A stretch of 64,000 bases of DNA from positions 372,001 through 436,000 of the forward strand of contig NZ_CP085990.1 of NCBI RefSeq assembly GCF_020736705.1. The letters are read 5' to 3'. The first letter of the stretch is position 1, and each line of letters opens with the position of its first letter. The translations under genes were made by a program, and so were the position numbers. This DNA is from Psychrobacter sanguinis (GTDB taxonomy: Bacteria > Pseudomonadota > Gammaproteobacteria > Pseudomonadales > Moraxellaceae). The notes under the pieces are model-generated. The model was given only the letters and a program-made list of their open reading frames with translations, was not told the DNA's origin and searched no databases. Of this stretch, positions 1-6,280 are shown in pieces.

Positions 1-668
1 GTGAAGGTTTAGATTCAGAAGTGGATAGCAAAGTTCGTGCTGCTCTTAAACAGTATGAAGATTTGGGCGCTACTATTGTGGAGGTCAATATTACTGACCC
101 CGCTATTACCTTAGCCACCTATTATATGCTAGCACCTGCTGAAGCCTCTTCTAACCTATCTCGTTTTGATGGGGTTCGTTTTGGCTATCGCTGTGAAGAC
201 CCAAAAGACCTAGCAGATTTATACACCCGTTCACGCTCTGAAGGTTTCGGTGACGAAGTACAGCGCCGTATCTTAATGGGTACTTACGCTCTATCTGCTG
301 GTTACTTTGATGCTTACTACACCAAAGCGCAGAAAGTACGCCGCTTAATCCTAGAAGACTTTATCAAAGCGTTCGAGAAGTGTGATGTGATTGCCAGTCC
401 AACTGCACCTACGGCAGCTTATAAGCTAGGAGCAGATTTAGATCCAGTAACCATGTATCTTGGTGACGTTTATACCATCGGTGTTAACTTAGCCGGTCTT
501 CCTGCCATTAGTATGCCTGCAGGCTTCACTGAATCAGGCCTGCCAGTCGGTCTACAATTAATTGGCAACCATTGGGATGACAGCAAGTTATTATCGACGG
601 CTCATATATTCCAACAACACACTGACTATCACACTAAACTATCGGCTACTGCACAGGAGAGCATCTAA
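1..668 (+). CDS. gatA: Aspartyl/glutamyl-tRNA amidotransferase subunit A, C-terminal part (gene starts before the window)
   Basis: GatA is the amidase of the GatCAB complex. It releases ammonia from glutamine so that mischarged Glu-tRNA(Gln) or Asp-tRNA(Asn) can be amidated. The frame is open to the left edge from base 3 (reads [11 protein letters not shown]), so the GTG at 21 is internal and the real start lies upstream. The visible part is the C-terminal third of an amidase-signature protein, with [26 protein letters not shown] and [10 protein letters not shown], all typical of GatA. The Ser-Ser-Lys catalytic centre lies outside the window. The stop overlaps the gatB start by one base (TAATG), so the two genes are translationally coupled. 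Confidence 0.95.
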   Translation, partial: EGLDSEVDSKVRAALKQYEDLGATIVEVNITDPAITLATYYMLAPAEASSNLSRFDGVRFGYRCEDPKDLADLYTRSRSEGFGDEVQRRILMGTYALSAGYFDAYYTKAQKVRRLILEDFIKAFEKCDVIASPTAPTAAYKLGADLDPVTMYLGDVYTIGVNLAGLPAISMPAGFTESGLPVGLQLIGNHWDDSKLLSTAHIFQQHTDYHTKLSATAQESI

Positions 669-2188
669 TGACTGCTATCACTGAAAGTAACACCACACAC
701 CAGCCTGTTCGCAAAGAATTATTAATCGACGGCTACGAAGTGGTCATTGGTATTGAAATCCACTGCCAACTCAATACAGAAAGTAAAATTTTCTCAAGCT
801 CGTCTACTAAATTTGGTAACGAGCCAAACACTCAAGCCAGTATCGTAGACTTAGGTTTACCTGGTGTATTGCCTGTGTTAAATGCGGGCTTGATTGAACG
901 CGCTTTAAAATTCGGTATCGGGGTTAATGCTGAGCTTGGCATGCTAAATACTTTCGACCGTAAAAACTACTTCTACCCTGACCTTCCTAAGGGCTACCAA
1001 ATCACTCAAATGGCTAATCCCATCGTCGGTAAAGGCTATATCGATATCGTAGTCAATGAAGGCGAGAAAAACGAATACGGCAAACGTATCGGTATCACCC
1101 GTGGTCATCTAGAAGAAGATGCAGGTAAATCTGTGCATGACGCCGTAGCAGGTATGACAGGTATCGACTTAAACCGTGCTGGCACGCCGTTAATTGAAAT
1201 CGTCTCCGAGCCAGACATGCGTTCTTCCAAAGAAGCAGTAGCCTATATCAAAGCCATTCATCAGTTGGTAACTTGGTTAGACATCTCTGATGCCATAATG
1301 GCAGAGGGTTCGTTCCGCTGTGACTGTAACGTCTCTGTGCGTCAGCCAGGTGCAGAATTCGGTACCCGTACTGAGCTTAAAAACTTAAACTCTTTCCGCA
1401 ATATCGAAAACGCCATTAACCGCGAAATCGAGCGTCAAATTGATATTATTGAAGACGGTGGTCAAGTGATTCAGGCCACTATGTTGTATGATCCTGTCAA
1501 TGATGAAACTCGCATCATGCGTACCAAAGAAGATGCCGATGATTATCGCTACTTCCCAGACCCAGACTTACTGCCAGTTCGCATTGAGCAAGAAACAGTA
1601 GAGGCTATTCGTAATAGCATGCCAGAACTGCCTGTTGCCCGCCGTGCTAGATTCGAAGAAGCCTTCGGTTTATCTGAATATGATGCTCGCATCTTGACCG
1701 ACAGCCGTGAATTGGCAGACTACTTCGAAGCGGTGCTTGAATCTGTAGGCTCTGAGCATGCCAAGCTGGCTGCTAACTGGATTATGGGTGATTTACTTGG
1801 CGCCTTGAACAAAGATGACAAAACCATCACCGACTCCCCTATCACTGAAGTGCAATTGGCTGGCTTGTTAAAGCGCTTAAATGACAATACTTTATCGGGT
1901 AAACTAGCGAAGCAAGTGTTTACTGCCTTATATGATGGTGAAGGCGGTACAGACGCAGATGCGGCCGATAAGATTATTGAAGCCAAAGGTCTAAAACAAG
2001 AGACAGACACCGGTGCTATCAAAGCTATGGTGGAAGAAGTGATCGCCAATAACCAAACGATGGTAGATGAATATAAAGGCGGTAAAGAGAAAGCCTTTAA
2101 TGGTTTAGTCGGTCAAGTGATGAAAGCCAGTCGTGGTAAAGCCAATCCGCAACAAGTTAACCAAATTTTGAAAGAGATTTTGGGCTAA
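668..2188 (+). CDS. gatB: Aspartyl/glutamyl-tRNA amidotransferase subunit B
   Basis: GatB is the kinase and tRNA-binding subunit of GatCAB. It phosphorylates the misacylated Glu or Asp and uses ammonia channelled from GatA. The product has 506 residues, full length for the family. The N-terminal catalytic domain starts at about residue 23 ([13 protein letters not shown]) and includes the conserved stretches [26 protein letters not shown] and [12 protein letters not shown]. The C-terminal GatB/YqeY tail domain ends in [16 protein letters not shown]. The start overlaps the gatA stop by one base. Presence of GatCAB suggests the organism makes Asn-tRNA and/or Gln-tRNA by the indirect route, as is usual in Moraxellaceae. 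Confidence 0.97.
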   Translation: MTAITESNTTHQPVRKELLIDGYEVVIGIEIHCQLNTESKIFSSSSTKFGNEPNTQASIVDLGLPGVLPVLNAGLIERALKFGIGVNAELGMLNTFDRKNYFYPDLPKGYQITQMANPIVGKGYIDIVVNEGEKNEYGKRIGITRGHLEEDAGKSVHDAVAGMTGIDLNRAGTPLIEIVSEPDMRSSKEAVAYIKAIHQLVTWLDISDAIMAEGSFRCDCNVSVRQPGAEFGTRTELKNLNSFRNIENAINREIERQIDIIEDGGQVIQATMLYDPVNDETRIMRTKEDADDYRYFPDPDLLPVRIEQETVEAIRNSMPELPVARRARFEEAFGLSEYDARILTDSRELADYFEAVLESVGSEHAKLAANWIMGDLLGALNKDDKTITDSPITEVQLAGLLKRLNDNTLSGKLAKQVFTALYDGEGGTDADAADKIIEAKGLKQETDTGAIKAMVEEVIANNQTMVDEYKGGKEKAFNGLVGQVMKASRGKANPQQVNQILKEILG

Positions 2189-2202
2189 AATTGCACTAGG
2201 GC

Positions 2203-2230
2203 TTGCATTAAATATTTTTATCAGTAAAAT
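2203..2230 (+). promoter_or_regulatory. Candidate sigma-70 promoter of tRNA-Pro
   Basis: TTGCAT (2203-2208) and TAAAAT (2225-2230) are separated by 16 bp. The -10 box ends 11 bases before the tRNA 5' end, which fits a promoter with almost no leader. Seen by eye; not tested. Confidence 0.45.
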
Positions 2231-2241
2231 AGTTTGTCCAT

Positions 2242-2318
2242 CGGGGCGTAGCGCAGTCTGGTAGCGCACTACACTGGGGGTGTAGTGGTCGCAGGTTCAA
2301 ATCCTGCCGTTCCGACCA
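2242..2318 (+). tRNA. tRNA-Pro, anticodon GGG
   Basis: A 77-nt cloverleaf. The acceptor arm CGGGGCG pairs with CGTTCCG through two G-U pairs, followed by A73 and an encoded CCA. The D-loop contains AGTCTGGTAGC. The anticodon stem is CTACA/TGTAG around the loop CTGGGGG, giving anticodon GGG (codon CCC, and CCU by wobble). The T-arm is GCAGG-TTCAAAT-CCTGC. It lies between gatB and an accessory region, the usual place for integrative elements to target. Confidence 0.97.
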
Positions 2319-2325
2319 AACATTT

Positions 2326-2367
2326 AAAAGACCTGTCATATTAAATATGGCAGGTCTTTTTTTATGG
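2326..2367 (+). terminator. Rho-independent terminator of tRNA-Pro (copy A)
   Basis: AAAGACCTGTCATAT pairs with ATATGGCAGGTCTTT across a 3-base loop with one G-U pair, followed by a T-run. It begins 9 bases after the tRNA CCA. A second hairpin with the same core (ACCTGCC/GGCAGGT) occurs at 4591-4627. Confidence 0.85.
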
Positions 2368-2922
2368 ATCTAAATAATTGATTTAATTATTATTTTAGGT
2401 ATATAGAGTGTTTTGCTCAATCTACATTTATCAAAAAATAATAGTGGTTTTATAAGATTACAGTACATTTGTTGGTATAGATGTTGGTATTGAATATATT
2501 TAAATTCGATGTAATTAGAGCTATCAGCTTTTTTCAATAAACCTTAAATAAACCTAAAACGGCTATAGCCAGTTGAAGGTGTAATTGTAAATAGTACATT
2601 ACTTCTGAAGATAAATGAGTGAACTTGCAAACATAGTTAACAACCACGTTGCATTTTCTTTAGTATAACTCTCCTTATTCTGTTATATTTAAGTTATTCT
2701 TATTTATATAATTAAATAAGATATATAAGTATCTCATTAATATCAGATACTTAAATGACCGTATTTTGATAATGCTTATTAAAAACTAAATATCACTCTA
2801 TACTAAGTTTAAGAAAAATTTTCATGAGTTTGTCAAATATTACCTATATACTTAATTTTTAATCATAAACAACCCCATTTATGTACGTTTTCGTATTAAT
2901 ATGGAATAAAGGATAACTTACA
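2368..2922. other. AT-rich intergenic region behind tRNA-Pro
   Basis: No gene is recognisable here. It contains att-like segment A (2457-2498) and a 9-bp inverted repeat TAAGTATCT/AGATACTTA at 2726-2734 and 2745-2753, which could be an operator or a small hairpin. Base composition is markedly more AT-rich than the core genes around it, consistent with acquired or decaying DNA. Confidence 0.5.
2457..2498. repeat. Diverged direct repeat, copy A (att-like)
   Basis: A 42-bp segment matches 4721-4762 at 38 of 42 positions. It carries two GTTGGTAT motifs 12 bases apart. Both copies lie roughly 120 bp downstream of a hairpin with an ACCTG(T/C)C stem, so about 190 bp in total has been duplicated in diverged form. 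Arm-type sites of tyrosine integrases are built from short direct repeats like this, but no integrase gene is present, so the att reading is inference. Confidence 0.5.
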
Positions 2923-3111
2923 ATGAGAACAAGATTCAGAGATTTTATTACCATTGATAGTATTCTCGATGAAGTTGAAAGAGTACGTAACTTGGCTTTA
3001 GATGAGCATGATTACCAAACTGCTTTGAATTGCACCTTGAGTAAGGCTAAGCTGATGGGTGTGGGTAGCGAAATTCAGCAGCAAGAAAAACGTCACAGGG
3101 ACTCTCTATAA
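2923..3111 (+). CDS. Small hypothetical protein next to the IS3 element
   Basis: A 62-codon frame starting at ATG, with AAAGGA nine bases upstream. I do not recognise the family. The product is charged and predicted helical, with a segment like EVERVRNLALDEHDYQTAL followed by KAKLMGV. This faintly resembles small phage packaging or DNA-binding proteins, but that is not enough to name it. Its stop codon (3109-3111) sits directly against the left end of the insertion sequence. Either the gene is complete and the IS landed just behind it, or the IS cut off a longer gene and the TAA is fortuitous. Its place between two att-like repeats suggests a remnant of an integrated element. Confidence 0.35.
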   Translation: MRTRFRDFITIDSILDEVERVRNLALDEHDYQTALNCTLSKAKLMGVGSEIQQQEKRHRDSL

Positions 3112-3184
3112 TACTCCCGGAAAACTAGACCAAAAAATTGTAGCAAATAAGATAGAATATCCTTTAGAAAAAGAGGTCTATCTA

Positions 3185-3475
3185 ATGACAAAAGTACGTA
3201 AGCGTCACAATGCTGAATTTAAAAGCAAAGTCGCCGTTGAAGCCATCAAAGAACACAAGACCCTCAACGAGTTAACCGCAGAATATGGGGTTCATGCAAC
3301 CCAAATCAGCAACTGGAAAAAGCAGGCTTTGGCAGTTACCCCTACTGCATTCAATACCAAACAGCAAGCCAACGAACAAGCCCAGCAAGCTATTATCGAT
3401 GAACTACATAGGCAGCTAGGGCAAGTTATAAGCGAAAGAGACTGGCTTAAAAAAAAGTCCTCACAGCTACCCTGA
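3185..3475 (+). CDS. IS3-family transposase OrfA (helix-turn-helix subunit)
   Basis: 96 residues starting at ATG 3185, with AGAGG eight bases upstream. The N-terminal helix-turn-helix domain (residues 1-50, NAEFKSKVAVEAIKEHKTL then GVHATQISNWKKQAL) recognises the IS ends. The C-terminal part (KQQANEQAQQAIIDELHRQL) is a leucine-zipper-like coiled coil used for multimerisation. Near its end, the run of eight A followed by G at 3449-3457 is a classical -1 slippage site that joins OrfA to OrfB. OrfA made without slippage typically acts as a regulator of transposition in this family. Confidence 0.9.
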   Translation: MTKVRKRHNAEFKSKVAVEAIKEHKTLNELTAEYGVHATQISNWKKQALAVTPTAFNTKQQANEQAQQAIIDELHRQLGQVISERDWLKKKSSQLP

Positions 3476-4350
3476 GCACTCGTAAACAACTGCTAGAACC
3501 TGATAACAAGGATTTTAGTGTTCGTAAGCAATGTGAATTACTCAGTATCAACCGCTCAAGTTTGTACTATCAGCCAAAGCCCATCAGCGAGCTTGATATT
3601 ACGCTGATGAACTTGCTTGACGAACAGTACACCAAGACCCCATTTTATGGGGTTAAACGCATGACAGCGTATTTGAGGCAACTAGGCTATCAAGTGGGAG
3701 AAAAGCGAGTTAGGCGCTTACTACGGCAAATGGGGCTAGATGCCATTTATCAGCATCCTAACACGAGTAAGCCTAACTCTGAACATCAAGTTTACCCGTA
3801 TTTGCTTAGGCATGTACCGATTAGCCGTTGTAATCAAGTGTGGAGTACTGATATCACCTATATTCGCCTAGCCAAGGGCTTCGTGTATTTGATGGCGGTG
3901 ATAGATTGGTACAGTCGTTATGTTCTAGACTGGTCGCTATCTACCACGCTTGAGGCGGATTTCTGCGTGGATACGGTGAGCAGCTTACTGCACAATGGGT
4001 TGCGCTGTGAGATTTTTAATACGGATCAAGGCTCTCAGTTTACCAGCCCAAGATTTACCAGACCGCTCATTGAGCAGGGTATTGCCATCAGTATGGATGG
4101 TCGCGGTAGGGCACTGGATAATATCTTTGTGGAAAGGCTTTGGCGGTCAGTGAAGTATGAATGCGTGTATTTGCGACAGTTTGAGACAGTCAGTCAGGCA
4201 AGAGCAGGTTTGAAAGAGTATTTCGAGTTTTACAATCATGAGCATTTACATCAGTCGCTCGATTACCATACTCCTGCACAGGTTTATCTGGCTAACAATA
4301 GTTCGGATAATGAATCGTTTTATCAACCCAATTCTATCTTAATTTTATGA
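3451..4350 (+). CDS. IS3-family transposase OrfB (DDE integrase catalytic domain)
   Basis: This frame is open from 3451, just past a TAA at 3448-3450, and is entered by -1 slippage from orfA on the A8G run. The first internal ATG, at 3562, would give 262 residues. An HTH_21-like segment (KTPFYGVKRMTAYLRQLGY) precedes the rve/DDE domain. Counting from that ATG, the first acidic residue is D97 in VWSTDITY, the second is in FNTDQGSQFTS, and the catalytic E is in DNIFVERLWRSVKYE. The last residues before the right inverted repeat show no damage. The functional enzyme is the OrfAB fusion of about 390 residues. Confidence 0.9.
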   Translation, partial: KKVLTATLSTRKQLLEPDNKDFSVRKQCELLSINRSSLYYQPKPISELDITLMNLLDEQYTKTPFYGVKRMTAYLRQLGYQVGEKRVRRLLRQMGLDAIYQHPNTSKPNSEHQVYPYLLRHVPISRCNQVWSTDITYIRLAKGFVYLMAVIDWYSRYVLDWSLSTTLEADFCVDTVSSLLHNGLRCEIFNTDQGSQFTSPRFTRPLIEQGIAISMDGRGRALDNIFVERLWRSVKYECVYLRQFETVSQARAGLKEYFEFYNHEHLHQSLDYHTPAQVYLANNSSDNESFYQPNSILIL

Positions 4351-4590
4351 TAATTTGGTCTAGACATTGGGGAGTACCTTACTCTAAGTCACATGCTAGA
4401 CTAGTTTTGCAATTTGAATATTTATTGATAACAAGGTAAATAAACTATTTTAAAAATGCTGCGACTGACCTTTTACAAAAAATTGTTGGGATAAATGCTG
4501 ATGTTGAATGGTACTAAAAAATCATAACCTTTCTATACCAAGGCTTATATAGAATGGCTTGTTTAGTTACTTCCATTGCTGTCAAGCACT

Positions 4591-4627
4591 AAAAAGACCT
4601 GCCATACTAATACGGCAGGTTTTTTTT
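4591..4627. terminator. Bidirectional terminator hairpin, copy B
   Basis: ACCTGCC pairs with GGCAGGT around a 10-base loop, with A5 before and T8 after. On the minus strand it is the first hairpin with a T-run after the Slam gene, so it probably ends that transcript. Its core matches the tRNA-Pro terminator at 2326-2367. Confidence 0.7.
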
Positions 4628-4720
4628 CATGCCTAACTCTTTAATCTAACTACTATTTTATTAATTCTCATTTTCTTGTTTACTCTATATTAATCAAAAA
4701 ACTAAGAGATATTTTAGTAA

Positions 4721-4767
4721 ATTACGGTATATTCGTTGGTATAGATATTGGTATTGAATATACCGTA
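4721..4767. repeat. Att-like direct repeat copy B inside a 12-bp palindrome
   Basis: 4721-4762 matches copy A at 38 of 42 bases. In addition TACGGTATATTC (4723-4734) and GAATATACCGTA (4756-4767) are perfect inverted repeats around a 21-base spacer holding the two TTGGTAT motifs. The palindrome is degraded in copy A. No T-run follows on either strand, so it is not a simple terminator. Confidence 0.5.
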
Positions 4768-4794
4768 CCAACTTTCTGTTCCTTTACTTAAATT

Positions 4795-6195
4795 TTAAAA
4801 GCTTTTATTAACTTCAATGAACACTGTGCTATCGTTTCTTTCATACAGAGGCAAGTTACTATCTATGTTTTTAAATTCATAATTAATTTTTGGAGAAAAC
4901 CCATTCCAAACTAAGTCTTTATGACCTATTGATGTGCTTAATTGATACTCTTCGTCCTTTCTTTTCGTATTGTACAAATAGTTGTTATCTAAAAAGTCCC
5001 TTTCAGAGTAGCGAAGGTTTGTTCTTACAATAAATTTATCTCCTGAAAATACCGTGCCTGCTCTGAGACCTTTCTTATCTGAAGATTCAGACTTATCCTC
5101 AAGTCTGTCATAGATTGCATCTGCCCCCACATAAAGTAGCCATTTTAATTTGGGTTGGTAAAAGAGAAGCAAAGAAGCTGCATTTAGATGTCCATCGTAG
5201 TTTTTAGCTAAATCATCTTCAGTATAGTTCTTTTGGATATGTGAATAGCTTCCTGACACTTGAAGTTGATTAGATAACTTGCGATTATACGACAGCACAC
5301 CACCGTAATTTGTACTGTAATCTTCTCCACCCAAAAAGTTCTTATCAACAAGTGCTGTAACTCCTAACGTCTGTTTAATATCTTTAAAGCGATAACCTAG
5401 GCTCGCATTTGGAGTAATCTCACTATAATCTGAATTGTCCCAATAATGAACACCTGATAGTTCTGCATCCGCTACTAAGTAGTGGTTACCAAATATATTT
5501 TTATCCATACTACTACTTAAACCATAACGAATACCGTGGGCCTTTTGTGGCAGGGAGTCTTCACTTCTAACGAACACCGCATCACCAAGAACAAGTTCTT
5601 TTAAATCAGAAGCTTGATTGACGTTATCCGTTTTTTCATAACTAAAGTTAACATCGTAATTCCACTGCTGTGATTTTTTTATATCTTGTAAAACTTTACT
5701 TACAATTATCTGCATCTGAGGTGATAAATATGGTTCAACAACCTCTAAATGACTTTTAGACTCATTAAACTGCTTATTTTCATATAACATCATTGCTAGA
5801 TCAAAACGAGGATAATACAAGTTTGGTTGTTGCTGTATTATGCTTTCATACAGCTTAATAGCCTCAGCCTGGCGACCATCATGCCTGTAAAGAGCTCCTA
5901 ATCCATAATTGTATAAAATAGGATCCATACTTGGTGTGTCTTTATATTGCTCTAGTAAAGTTGTCAGCTTATCCCAGTTCTTGCTGATAATCGCAAAATT
6001 CACTTGTGATTCTAAGTCTTGAGTTTGTGGAGGCACAACAATTTGAATTGAATCTTTTTTTGAATGATCAAGCAGTAATTCTGGCTTTATCTGAGGCTCT
6101 TCATCAAAAAAAATCGTTTGTGCTAAAGGCACTTCCTGAGCATGTGTCACCGTTGCTACTACAAAATAGATGATGACATGATATTTTTTATTCAT
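4795..6195 (-). CDS. Slam-type surface lipoprotein assembly modifier (TPR plus outer-membrane barrel)
   Basis: Slam proteins (DUF560) sit in the outer membrane and move specific lipoproteins or secreted proteins to the cell surface. This one has 466 residues. A signal peptide is cleaved after about residue 19 (TVTHA/QEV). A periplasmic TPR-like region covers about residues 65-170, with LYNYGLGALYRHDGRQAEA and YPRFDLAMMLYENKQFNES. From about 180 there are alternating amphipathic strands of a 14-strand-type barrel, ending in a terminal Phe as expected for BAM-inserted proteins. It lies 85 bp downstream of a repeat-bearing lipoprotein gene on the same strand, the usual Slam-substrate pairing. 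An intrinsic terminator between the two probably lowers Slam expression relative to its cargo. Domain assignment is by pattern recognition; the cargo link is inferred from adjacency. Confidence 0.85.
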   Translation of the reverse strand: MNKKYHVIIYFVVATVTHAQEVPLAQTIFFDEEPQIKPELLLDHSKKDSIQIVVPPQTQDLESQVNFAIISKNWDKLTTLLEQYKDTPSMDPILYNYGLGALYRHDGRQAEAIKLYESIIQQQPNLYYPRFDLAMMLYENKQFNESKSHLEVVEPYLSPQMQIIVSKVLQDIKKSQQWNYDVNFSYEKTDNVNQASDLKELVLGDAVFVRSEDSLPQKAHGIRYGLSSSMDKNIFGNHYLVADAELSGVHYWDNSDYSEITPNASLGYRFKDIKQTLGVTALVDKNFLGGEDYSTNYGGVLSYNRKLSNQLQVSGSYSHIQKNYTEDDLAKNYDGHLNAASLLLFYQPKLKWLLYVGADAIYDRLEDKSESSDKKGLRAGTVFSGDKFIVRTNLRYSERDFLDNNYLYNTKRKDEEYQLSTSIGHKDLVWNGFSPKINYEFKNIDSNLPLYERNDSTVFIEVNKSF

Positions 6196-6210
6196 AGAGA
6201 TACCAATATG

Positions 6211-6255
6211 AAAAAAGCCGTCTGAAATACATGAGTATATTTTCAGACGACTTTT
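6211..6255 (-). terminator. Neisseria-type DUS hairpin terminator between lipoprotein and Slam genes
   Basis: 6217-6226 is exactly GCCGTCTGAA, the Neisseria 10-mer DNA uptake sequence. 6242-6251 is its inverted partner with one change, which becomes a G-U pair in minus-strand RNA. Stem, 15-base loop and a following T6 on the minus strand make a good terminator for the lipoprotein gene. Paired uptake words used as terminators are a known habit of Neisseria genomes and unexpected in Moraxellaceae. Confidence 0.75.
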
Positions 6256-6280
6256 AGAGTAGTTAAATTAGAGCTGAGGC

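Larger units (their letters stand above)
3112..4376 (+). mobile_element. IS3-family insertion sequence, apparently intact (1,265 bp)
   Basis: Imperfect terminal inverted repeats bound it. The left end reads TACTCCC then CTAGACCAAA; the reverse complement of the right end reads TACTCCCC then CTAGACCAAA. Inside are orfA (3185-3475) and orfB, overlapping through an A8G slippery run at 3449-3457, the normal arrangement for IS3-family -1 frameshifting. The transposase has its DDE residues and no internal stops, so it could be active. The flanks (ATAA on the left, CCTT on the right) do not form the expected 3-4 bp target duplication. This suggests rearrangement next to the IS or a slightly wrong boundary. 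Confidence 0.88.
4377..4794. other. Non-coding region between the IS and the Slam gene
   Basis: No convincing gene. It contains terminator copy B (4591-4627), att-like copy B (4721-4762) and its flanking 12-bp palindrome. A 25-codon open fragment at 4440-4516 (reads TDLLQKIVGINADVEWY then stop) has no start codon and could be the tail of a lost gene. Confidence 0.4.

Noticed and set aside
4440..4516. 25-codon coding fragment after the IS
   Set aside because: No start codon, preceded by an in-frame stop and too short to assign; mentioned only as a possible gene remnant.
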